Of a stretch of DNA of 64,000 bases, positions 55,057-64,000 are shown piece after piece. The stretch lies in contig CP071493.1 in assembly GCA_017354895.1 (NCBI GenBank), positions 5,518,001-5,582,000 on the forward strand, given 5' to 3'. The translations under genes and the position numbers were made by a program. Position 1 is the first letter of the stretch, and each line of letters opens with the position of its first letter. The DNA is from Podospora comata. Taxonomy: Eukaryota > Ascomycota > Sordariomycetes > Sordariales > Podosporaceae. The notes under the pieces are model-generated. The model was not told where the DNA came from. It was given only the letters and a program-made list of their open reading frames with translations, and did not search any database.

Positions 55057-56345
55057 ATGGCCCGAACAAAGCAAACTGCCCGGAAGTCAACTGGAGGAAG
55101 GGCCCCACGGCGACGTCTACGATCAGATATCATATGCATATATCCAGGTCCGAATACACAGATACGATGGCCCACCACTACGCGTAAGGCACATTTGCTC
55201 AGGCCTCGACCGCTACCAACAGTAAAGCGTCTAAGTGAACAACAAGTTACCATGGCACCAACAAGACCGATGAAGCGGCAGAAGAGGACCGGCACAACTC
55301 CAAGAAAACAATTACTGCCTTGGAATGATTGTAGGAGAATGAGGCTGGAACCGCGCTACTCGCTGAGGCCTCGGCGGCAACAGACAGAAAAGCCTGAGAA
55401 GGACGAGCAGAACAGACGCAAAGCTAGACGTCAAGACCGAGCAACGAGAAACCAGAACAAAACCAAGAAAGTCTCTGCGGCCGTGACCCTTGTCACGCCC
55501 AAAGCCCGCACCACCCGGCGAACCCCTCTTGGGCTATTCTCCAGGCTTCCAAACGAGCTAATCTTCCAGATCATCTCATCTGACCTCGACATACCAACAC
55601 TCACCAATCTTCGCCGTGTGTGCAGGTTCTTCAAAAGCACCATCGACACAGAAGTCAAGGCCTATGCCGAATTGGCTCAGAAAGCTCCTTTTCTTCTACA
55701 GCGAATTCTCCTCCAAACCCCCACCTGGGCCTTTTCTTCCAGCTGCAAGGAAGTTCATGCGGAGCTTACCCAGGACTTGCCCATGACATGCAAGAAGTGT
55801 AACGACAGTGAGGCGAAATCGTACAACGTGCATAGCTGGGCCTTCAATCTCATGACTGGCCAATTCATGTGCAATGAATGCAGTGGCGGCAACTACCAGA
55901 GAGGTTTTGGAAATAGGAACAACCTATGGGTTGAGCGTCATCTGAAAAAGGATCTCACAGAAGCCAATATTGCCTTTACCCAGGAGATGCTCGCCAAAGT
56001 GGCTCGTCTTCGGGTCGTTCACCCCTGGGAAATGGATTGCAAACCGACACATGGGACCTGGTCTGCTGGACGAGCAGTGACCTGTTATGACTCAAATTCT
56101 GTGCAACAGGAATTCGGGCTCGTAAAAAGGAGGTAGGCAAGAAATTATGCATGACAGATCCATGGCCAATGATTGCTAACGCTGTTTGTAGGTGTTGTGG
56201 GTGCTCCGATGCGGGTTATCCTAGGTCAGAGGCCCTGATGTACGAAAACCGAGCAACCTTTATACCAATGTGGAGGTTTGCTGCCCTGAACGGCGATCGA
56301 CCGTCCTGGGAGAAGGTCAACTTCGTGTACAGGGGTCCCTATTGA
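55057..56345 (+). CDS. F-box protein with an N-terminal histone H3 tail mimic
   Basis: Exons 55057..56132 and 56192..56345 (59-base intron with CTAAC branch) give 409 residues. Residues 1-14 (MARTKQTARKSTGG) are identical to histone H3; over 21 residues 18 match, with H3 Lys14, Lys18 and Gln19 replaced by Arg. Residues 66-86 (MAPTRPMKRQKRTGTTPRKQ plus Leu) match H3 at 10 of 21 positions without gaps. Residues 90-150 are Lys/Arg-rich. An F-box lies at about 159-200 (LFSRLPNELIFQIISSDLDI, then LTNLRRVCRFFKS). Paired Cys at 245/248 and 272/275 and a CCGC cluster at 360-363 suggest zinc binding. F-box proteins recruit substrates to SCF ubiquitin ligases through Skp1. The H3-like start should expose Ala1 after Met removal, as in H3, and could be methylated or bound by chromatin readers (inference). 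The histone fold itself is absent. Confidence 0.85.
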
Positions 56346-56365
56346 GGGTCTTGAAGTCGCTGGGC

Positions 56366-57869
56366 TCATTCATCGCAGAGAGGCTCTATCTGGCCCGTCA
56401 TCAACTCCCGCCGGATTCTCGACGCCACCCCATCCCATTTCTCAACGGCATCTTTTTCTGCGTCGAATGCGTATAACGGTCGGTTCTATGGAGGGATGAG
56501 TACAGAGCTTGCAATGTATAGGCAGATAGATAATAGGACATATATGACACATACCTTAATTTTCACCATTTCTGGATCAATATCCACATCATCATCCACA
56601 TTCTTGAGAACATTGTGCCATCGATCTCGCAAATCCTCCCCATGGGTTTGACTTACCCTCACCCTCGGGAAGCGGAGCTTCTCGTAGGCTCTGGTAGCAA
56701 CCTCGACTTCGTCCCTCCCTACCAAACCCAGACAAACCGCCAAAACACCCGCACTCTCCGTCGCCTGACTAGCCCCTTGTGCCGACGTCGGCAGATGAGC
56801 ATGACAGCTGTCCCCCAGCAAGACAATCCGATGCGACTTTGGTGACACCCACGTAGACAACGGCTTCCGGTAGCAGATCTTCCAGTCTAGACACCTGTCC
56901 GTAGACATGATCGCATACCTGATATCAGGATCAATATCTGCCACCAACTTCCGGACTTCGTCCATATCCCCCGGCTGAAACCACGACTCGGGAATGTCCC
57001 CGTCGTCTTTGTGAGTAAGTATCCAGTTGAACTCCCCCCCTCCTCGGAGTGTGTTCTGTACAACGTGGGTGTCGGGCCCGATCCAAAAGTTGACGCTGTC
57101 TTGGGAGAGGAACGCGTTGCGGGCTGGGTCTGCTTTCATTTCCTCGGAAGGGGAGAAGTAAGCGCGGAAACAGGCGTAGCCGCTGGAGATGGGGTCGTCG
57201 TGGTGGGAGAGGACGAGGGGGCGGGCGAGGGATTTGATGCCGTCTGCTGCGACTATGAGGTCGGCGGAGAGGGACTTGCCAGTGGAGAGGATTAGGGTTG
57301 GTGGTGTTGTGTCAGTGTAGGAGGTTACGTCGGAGGACATGAGGATGGGGATGTTTCTTTCGCGGACCCTGAAGGGGGCGAGGTTAGTATATGTTAGGTT
57401 GGTAGAGGAAAGGGGGAGGGGGGAAAACCATTTGAGGAAGATGTCGTGGTAGTCACCGCGGTGACCGATATATCCTGCCATGTCCATCAGGGGTTGCTCA
57501 GCAAGAACTTTGCCGTCGTGCCAACGTCTGATTTTCATGGTGGGGGCCTGGTTGCCGATTTCTTGAATTTCTTTGATGTTGCAGCCCCATCGGGCGAGGA
57601 GTTTGTAGGCATTTTCTCCTAGCCCGAGGGAGTCGCCGAGGCGGGTGAAGTTGCGGACTTTGTCTAGGACTGCGACTACTTCGTGGCCGTGGTGGTGGAG
57701 GGCAATGGCCGCAGCGCATCCTCCCAGGCCAGCACCGACAATAAGGACTGGGACTGGTGTTAGAAATTAGGGGTGGTGGTGTTGTAACATAGCACTGCTT
57801 ACTCCTAAGGGGAGGATTATGAGGTGATACAAGTCTTTTGTATGGTGCTCCTGTTTCCTGGGGTTCCAT
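56366..57869 (-). CDS. FAD-dependent monooxygenase (salicylate-hydroxylase-like)
   Basis: Exons 57869..57803, 57753..56555 and 56485..56366 give 461 residues, with all junctions in frame. Residues 25-36 (VLIVGAGLGGCA) are the FAD-binding GxGxxG turn. LIVAADGIKSLAR is the conserved DG motif. VLLGDSCHAHLPTSAQGASQATESAG is the GD motif that contacts the flavin ribityl chain. Group A flavoproteins of this type hydroxylate aromatic acids or natural-product precursors with NAD(P)H. The short N terminus has no targeting signal. The last exon (NRPLYAFDAEKDAVEKWDGV) resembles the usual C-terminal YDA..D tail of fungal members, which supports its inclusion. It converges on the F-box gene with 20 bases between stop codons. 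The substrate is unknown. Confidence 0.9.
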
Positions 57870-59202
57870 GGCTGGGGGTCGCTTTGAGAAATCGTAATGT
57901 CCGCATGGTCTTTCTCCATGAAAATAAATATTCAGGAAAGAGAGTCTAATCAATCCTAGACCACCCCCGCTGCAGGGTCCGGTTTCACATTTGGAGTTTG
58001 GAAGCTGACGTGCAGTGCGGGGGAGATTTACGACGGCAGTTGTCTCCGTCACATCCTTTCCGTGGCTAGCTTTTTGCTTGGAGATTCAAGAACTGAGAAT
58101 AGAAATCAGATGATGGTACTAATGTTCTCCACTTCAAATGCATATGCTTAGGGAGAACTTTGAGTGATACGCTGGATTCAGGAAATCATCGGGCTCTGGC
58201 TATTCAGTTTCGACAAGTCTTCAAGTTCTGTCGACTGGACCGGAGCGAGATCAAAGTCCAGTAGTAGATATCAAACTTTTGCTTATAATAAGAATACCTC
58301 TGGCTTCTCAGTATATCAACATTGCCATTTTTCTGATATGGATCGTGTCATGGAGACTTGTGTAGTAGCAAGGGGAGAAAACAGAACCAAGACCACAACA
58401 CTAACATGTGGTCAGTGCCTTCCAGGCTCTGGTAGAATTATGTCAGCATCCCTGCTGCTCTGTTTGTGACCCTGTGAATCGGCACGTGGCAGGCAGCGGT
58501 CCTCGTGAAAGGGACTGGGACAGAATGCTTGGTGCCGCAGCCGTGCACCAGCCAAGCAATGCTCTGTTGCGGCAGTTTGGGGTCAGGACAGGGCCGTAGA
58601 CAAGATCCCTCCGTGCCTTCCCATCAATAGGGGCGCCGCTAACCTCGAACGGGAAACGGAGTCGTCCCACCCCCACCGCTCACCGAGGATTTTGCGGGTG
58701 GGATTGGGCGGGCTCGACGGGCCTAGTTGGCGGCCTGCCCGCCCAGACGGCGGACCGCACATGCACAGGCTGAGATGCCTGGGGCTGCTGTTTTCTCTGT
58801 CGGCTGAGGACTCTGGCGGGTTTCGTCAAACGTTTTCGTTGCAGGTTGGAAAGTTTTCTTCATCCAATTCCCCTCCACTCACCCAGTGACCACCCGGGAC
58901 CGCCGTTTGAGCACATGACATCACAACCCAAAAGTAATCCCAACAACTTGTCTTCTAATTAGTCTCCTTAGGTGAATGGGGTAGTTGTTGACCTGGAGCC
59001 ACCCGTCACGGAAGGGAGAACCGGACGGACCTACCGGCGGCAGTGGCTTCAGCAGGCCGTCCACGCTTCTCCGTTCCGCCCACCAACCCCACAGCACACT
59101 CCACTCCACGGTTGACGCGTGCTTGCGACAATCGCAACGTTGTGTACGATCTGTCTCACCGTTGGTAATACCTTAATCTGACGACGTATCGCTGTGCGGG
59201 CA
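57870..59202. other. Intergenic region between divergent genes
   Basis: About 1.3 kb shared by the monooxygenase (-) and the mixed zinc-finger factor (+). Small frames show no domain. The right part is GC-rich with CT tracts and probably forms the promoter and leader of the regulator. Confidence 0.5.
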
Positions 59203-62200
59203 ATGGGTAAGTCTCTCGTTAGATTACATTAAGGGAGTGCAATCATGCTAATCCCTTCGCGTTTCATTTCGTCCAGACGGTCACCACTATGCGTCCAATC
59301 TCCCGCTCGGGATGGGTGTCCAGACAAGTGATGCCGGGCTAGGCTTTGGTCATCTTTCGGTCCATGGTGGACCTATCGGTATGGACGCTGTGGGTGACCC
59401 AATGGACCTCGACATGGACTTCGATGAAATGTCGTGGGCCATTGACTTCAACTCACCCATCAATCACATCGACCCCCAGCAGCTCCACTCGTTCGAAGTG
59501 AACCCGAATTATCATCCACCGAACGGGCTTCCCTATGACTACCTCTTTGCCGAAGACGAAGGTTACTTTCCTCCCTTTAACCCGCCCTTACCCAACATCA
59601 ACCACAGGCCTCCTGAGGATGGGTCACACGACCTTGCCAGGGAGCGTCTTCGCAAGCAACTGTCCCTGCTGTCAAAGGGATGGTGCGGAGACGAGATTCG
59701 ATTCAAGAATGTCGACCCGGCCAAGGCTGTCATCTTGCATACACTGGCTATTGAGTTGGGGTTGGAGTACAACCACAACGTCCGTAGTCAAGAAGTACTG
59801 ATTTCACGCTTCGAACCCACCCAACTTCCATCAGGGCCGCGGCCTTCGTCTGGACGTTTATCCACTTCACCCCCCCGCGCTTCTGTGGAACTAAACGCCG
59901 TCAGCTGCCTTCCTGGCGAATCTGCATTTTCACTATCTCACTTTCAGTCGCCTCAGCTCCCACACTTTGATGTAAGGGCAGCTGTTGCACCTATCCAAGA
60001 AGCACCATTACAACAACCACAACCCGACTCCATAGTTGCCAAACCTCACCAAGCGCTATCACGTCATCCGAGTCGCAGCGAGCGTATCACTGACTCGATC
60101 AGCAAGCATGTCTCGACCCTCAAGGCTTCTGTTGCCAAGGGTGGGAGACGTGGACCGCTCACAGAGAACGGCCGACGAGGTATGAGAGAGTTGGAGACAG
60201 TGGGCGGCGCTTGTTGGAGATGCAAAGTCCTGCGTCGCAAGTGTGACCCTGGCACCCCATGTCGGTGTTGCCTGCAATTGGAAAGCGTTGCCATGCCCAA
60301 CCTGGGGGAAGACGCACCATTGTGGCCTTTGATAGGATGTCGCCGTGGACCTCTTGGCGATTCCCTTCCTACGCAGCTTCTTTGTCCCCTTCAGAGCCTG
60401 GAATGTCATCTAGCTTCAAGCAACAGCAGCCGCCGTTGCCGTTCAGTAGATCTTGCTGAAAGATGCCTACTATCAGCCGAAAGTCAGCGGTTGGCAGATA
60501 TGAAAGCCGTCTTTGAAGGGGCATCGGACAAGCTGTCAATCTGTGATTTCGGGCTGAAAGCCTCCTTTTATGCATTCATTGATGCAGGTCGTTATCGTGA
60601 CAGGGACTCTCTACACCAACAGAATACGCCCTGTGATGGGAACCCTGTGACCTATGCCGAGCTAATTGCCATCATTGCCTGGGAGCTGTCCGAGAACAAC
60701 GCTCTGCTGGGGTCGTTGCTCGAAATCAAGTCTTGGGAGAACTTCATGGGGATGCTGGAGACAGCCTGCATCTACGAGTCCGAGGTTGGCCAGGTAGGTT
60801 GATGGACGTCTAACTGAGACATATCAGAGCTAACAGGGTTGTACAGACGTCGGTAGTCTTCCTCTCCATGGTGTGTTTGAGACACTGTCTGGAAGGACTT
60901 CGACTCCACTCAGCACAGCTCTTGGTCCCCACGGCTCATGACGACTGCAGCAGTGGTGACTGCCAGGTCGACTGCATTCGCAATCTCTACCGTCAGGTCA
61001 CGGCGTACGTCGATGAGCTTTCTGCTGTCATGTTTAACAAGGAGAACATGAGAGACCGAAGGTGGTGGCTGTCAACCTTCTACAGCCTATGCATTCAAAG
61101 CTATGTCCGTCATGCATTAATTGCTATTGAGAAGCAGCTACGATTCAAGCCAACGGATGACGTGCCGGCCGAAGATCTATCGACTACACAGTATCTGCAT
61201 TTAGCAGCGTTATTGTTCACGGCTGCCTCGGCGAAGTATGACCCACTCATTGGTGGACGCCTTCAATATGCGTTAACAGACAACTCGGTCATTCCTGAGA
61301 CTTCAGTCCCCGAACTTGCCCATTCATCTGCCCGTGTGGCTTTCGAGGTGGATCAGTGGGCCAGTAATGGAATCCGGACTTCATATCAATTTCTGAGAAA
61401 GCTGTTGCAGATCGGCAGTCTTGACTTTGTCGAACAACAAGTCAAATGCCAAGGCCAGCATCTGGATGTATCTGGCCACAAGAAGACTTCGTCTGTTGGA
61501 TCGGCATCTCTGCATTCCATGCCATCCCCCATCTCACCAAATGACGGCGCTTTCACAACATCGACACGATCCTCTCGCATCTACTTACAAAGGAACTCCA
61601 TCGATAGCAGATTTTCAGCACAGCCATCTACCATCTTCTCATCCAATCTTAGCTCCGACAGTCTGGCTCAGACGTTATCGACGGCACACACAAGCTTATA
61701 TGAGCCTTCCATCCTGACCAATCCGCGATATTCAGCTGTAATTGGGGAGGTTGATCTGGATATGGTTGTCAGTGAAGGGGAGGGACTCGAGCCAGAAGAG
61801 ATTTTGAAGTTCGTGTGCGAGTGTTGCCCACGAGGGCCACGTCACTTCCGAACATACGAGGAGTTATCGTGAGTATCTCAGATTTGCATGTGACAAGCCA
61901 ACTTCTAACCGCGCACCAGTGCACATGAAGCCGAAAAGCCCCATCTATGCACCAACGCGCAGTGCAAGAAACGTTTCAAGTCACCCACCGAAGCCGAAAG
62001 ACACATCAATGCTATCCATCTAAAGTCTGAATCATGGTCCTGCAAAGCTCTCACGCATCCGCTGCTAGCCTTTCATATGGAAATATTCCCTAATGGGGCG
62101 GTATGGGATGTGTGCGGGTTCTGTGGCGGTGGCTTTGCTCGAAAGACCTCGGCGATAAAAGACGAAACGTTACCATCTACAGGGGAAACTTCAACGAAGG

Positions 62201-62418
62201 TAGATGCAGAAAGTATCGAGAGAGACGAAGCAGAACTCATCTCCCACATGGAAAGAGTTCACAAGTTTGGGGAGTGCGATCGGGAGAAGCATTTCTACAG
62301 GGCTGATAATTTCAGACAGCATTTGAGAAATACACATATTGCGAAGCCAGGGAAGTGGTTGAAGGTTTTGGAGGGGGTGTGCAAGATTGGAAAGGATGGG
62401 CCACAAGGGGCGGTATAG
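59203..62418 (+). CDS. Large fungal regulator with Cys-rich zinc cluster and C-terminal C2H2-like fingers
   Basis: Exons 59203..59206, 59277..60793, 60847..61868 and 61920..62418 give 1013 residues. The first exon is only ATGG before a GTAAGT donor; splicing gives MDGHHYASNLPLGMGVQTSD. A Zn-cluster-like segment starts at about residue 314 (ACWRCKVLRRKCDPGTPCRC), followed by WPLIGCRRGPLGDSLPTQLL. This order is typical of a fungal regulator class that combines a divergent Zn2Cys6 with C2H2 fingers. Helical middle parts follow (LIAIIAWELSENNALLGSLL, LSTFYSLCIQSYVRHALIA). The end carries a CECCPRGPRHF segment, HLCTNAQCKKRFKSPTEAER and HINAIH, then a VCGFCGGGFARK segment and repeated Cys/His. It is probably a nuclear transcription regulator; targets unknown. 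The alternative is a start at the internal Met near 59312. Confidence 0.85.
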
Positions 62419-63239
62419 GCGATGGTTTGGAGTTTTTTAGGTGATACCCGGAGTGTGGTCATCCTCTCGGTTTGATTATACCATTTTGCGAGTCATTTCT
62501 TTTCATGATGATGAGACTTAAAGTCAGGGTTTGGGGTATAGGCGGGATCTCTTAGAGATATAGCGGCGTTTTTATGCTTGAATGTAGTGATGGATGAAAT
62601 GGGATGGCTCAGGCTGCCCTGGGAAATTAATCTTTGCTCTGGTCTTCACACCTTTTCATCGCTTTATAGTAAGTGGAAGAAGAGGAGCCGGTCTTATTAC
62701 ACTTGGCTTCAGAATTCCGTTGGCTGAGTACTTGTGATCAGTAGCTGAAACACAACTCGAGCGGTTTCTGCCCTTCATTGACACACACAGGAAAACAATA
62801 CTTTTTCATGGACCATAGAAAAGTCGTCAAGCTTCACTTTCCACGTTAATTCTACATTTCCCCCGCCAAGGCATCATCCAACTCAGAATCTAGGTATGGA
62901 ATGCTACCTCGGGGATCTCCGCTGGCGAGATACCTATGAGATCGTCCACTTGGACGAGTATGTCTGAGACTTCCGGATTCACTGGCAGTGGCTGGGAGGT
63001 TGTGTTACCAATGCATTTTGTGCGTTGTGATTGGCGGCGGTCAAAGACAGGGCCCCACTTGACAGGAGGACACCGAGACACAGTCTTTTATCAGAGCATC
63101 TTTGACATCCCGCAGCAACTCGCAGCATTTTTGTTTGGTAATATTATAGACAATGTCATGAGCAGAGACCAAAGCTCGTACATGTAGCAGTGAGCTTTGT
63201 CTACAGTTGCTTCGTTTTCGACTACAAACTTGGCCAAGG
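62419..63239. other. Intergenic region
   Basis: About 800 bases after the regulator gene. I see only short overlapping frames (62890..63187) and no domain. Confidence 0.45.
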
Positions 63240-64000
63240 ATGGAAGGTATACCACCAAACACAAAGCTGTCGGATATCCCTGTGGCAGATCCGAACAGTG
63301 GCATACCTACAAATCTTATCAACCCACCCATCTCTTCTCACTGCTGCACAGGTGGTTGGCATCATATTATTATGCGTCACCTCTCTGATGTTTCTTCTTG
63401 CTCGGATCATGGTGGTGCATCGATCAAAACGCCAGTTCGGCCTCGGTGATGGCAAGCACCTTGCCTACCAACCAACCGACCTTCATCCCCAGTGCAGTGA
63501 TTGACCCCGACAACGCGAAGTATCCGTCACCATCGCCCGGATTATTCGCCGCAGTATACACGGGCGTCTGCTCCTCTCGTATGCTCCCCTCGCTACCCTT
63601 TCCCATCCTTCCAACACCCCAGGAACTAATCGATCGAACCCCTCAACCAAGTAAGCGAAGGCGTAATGCGACACGCCTGGGACACACCCCTAACCAAATT
63701 CGGATTAGTCTACCTCAAAGTTAGTTTTGGGAATTTCTCGATTGAGGAGGGGAGCGTGGTGGCGTCGGGTGGGAGGGATCGGTTGTGTGGGGGTGATGCT
63801 GAGTCTGGTTCTCATCTTCAAGGGTGCAATAAGATTGATCATGGGGGTGGGGGAGATTTGTATGGAGGGAAAGGGATACAACAGAGCGTAGTTGTTGAGG
63901 TGAGCTGTATTAGGGTCGGTGGTGGTAATGGGAAGATTGGGGGTAGGGTTGAGCGGGAATCTTGATAGATACGGTGTCTCCCTCTCGATGACAAAGGACC
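63240..64000 (+). pseudogene. PTH11-like (rhodopsin-domain) membrane receptor gene, partial and frame-disrupted
   Basis: Fragments follow the order of PTH11-type seven-helix proteins. A start MEGIPPNTKLSDIPVADPNS ends in NLINPP. The first helix and loop are VVGIILLCVTSLMFLLARIM, then HRSKRQFGLGD. Next is PGLFAAVYTGVCSS, then EGVMRHAWDTPLTKFGLVYL, which resembles the GxGRHxWDxP motif. The step from NLINPP into the first helix needs a one-base shift with no usable intron (near 63330). The step after FGLGD also changes frame and is unresolved. A GTATGC...CCAAG intron with a CTAAT branch (about 63580-63652) joins the next two segments cleanly. The gene runs off the right edge. It may be a pseudogene or suffer from sequence errors. 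PTH11-like proteins are fungal receptors for surface cues. Confidence 0.4.

Noticed and set aside
55057-55200. A true histone H3 gene or pseudogene
   Set aside because: Only the tail is present; none of the H3 histone-fold sequence (such as the helix regions after residue 44) follows, and an F-box continues in the same frame.

Overview
The window reads as nuclear DNA of a filamentous ascomycete, most likely a sordariomycete (inference). Genes are dense and found on both strands. They carry short introns (mostly 48-93 bases) with GT-AG ends and CTAAC/CTGAC-like branch sites. The gene families are typical of that group: Zn2Cys6 regulators, an SRR1-like protein, a DUF6594 membrane protein, a PTH11-like receptor, a BIM1-like copper protein and a fungal MULE transposase. 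I recognise no tRNA, rRNA or CRISPR. Exon borders were set by hand from reading frame, donor, acceptor and branch motifs, without transcript evidence.

Layout. 0-5.3 kb: two head-to-head WD40 genes, a STRAP homologue (-) and the ubiquitin/Cdc48 cofactor Doa1/PLAA (+). 6.5-7.4 kb: a GPI-anchored BIM1/LPMO-like copper protein. 9.3-13.9 kb: an SRR1-like protein, a single-pass membrane protein with a Cys-rich ectodomain, and an unknown protein. 14.8-15.8 kb: a decayed DUF6594 gene. 16.8-21 kb: a disordered Tyr/Ser-rich protein, a small secreted Kex2-type protein and a PRISE-like reductase. 21-24 kb: a 3-kb gene-free stretch before a three-repeat Myb factor. 27-35 kb: a small Arg-rich/acidic protein, a GH13 alpha-glucosidase and a CorA-like membrane protein. 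34.7-41.1 kb: an accessory, partly AT-rich region with a truncated MULE transposase, an APH-fold kinase-like gene, minisatellites and a small TATA-driven gene. 41.4-44.1 kb: a divergent mitochondrial pair, an HTD2-like dehydratase and an acyl-CoA dehydrogenase. 44.7-49.8 kb: a nucleoside-hydrolase-like protein, a small unknown gene, and a divergent pair encoding the two halves of a Tm-1-type protein. 51.3-62.4 kb: a Zn2Cys6 factor with an unusually long zinc loop, the F-box protein described below, a flavin monooxygenase and a 1013-residue mixed zinc-finger factor. The right edge holds a frame-disrupted PTH11-like receptor gene.

The most striking item is the gene at 55057-56345. It encodes an F-box protein whose first 21 residues match the histone H3 tail at 18 positions. 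The Lys4 and Lys9 contexts are intact, while H3 Lys14 and Lys18 are replaced by Arg. A second, more diverged 21-residue copy that also starts with Met lies at residues 66-86. Together they suggest an SCF-type ubiquitin ligase adaptor carrying tandem histone H3 mimics, which I do not recognise as a described arrangement.
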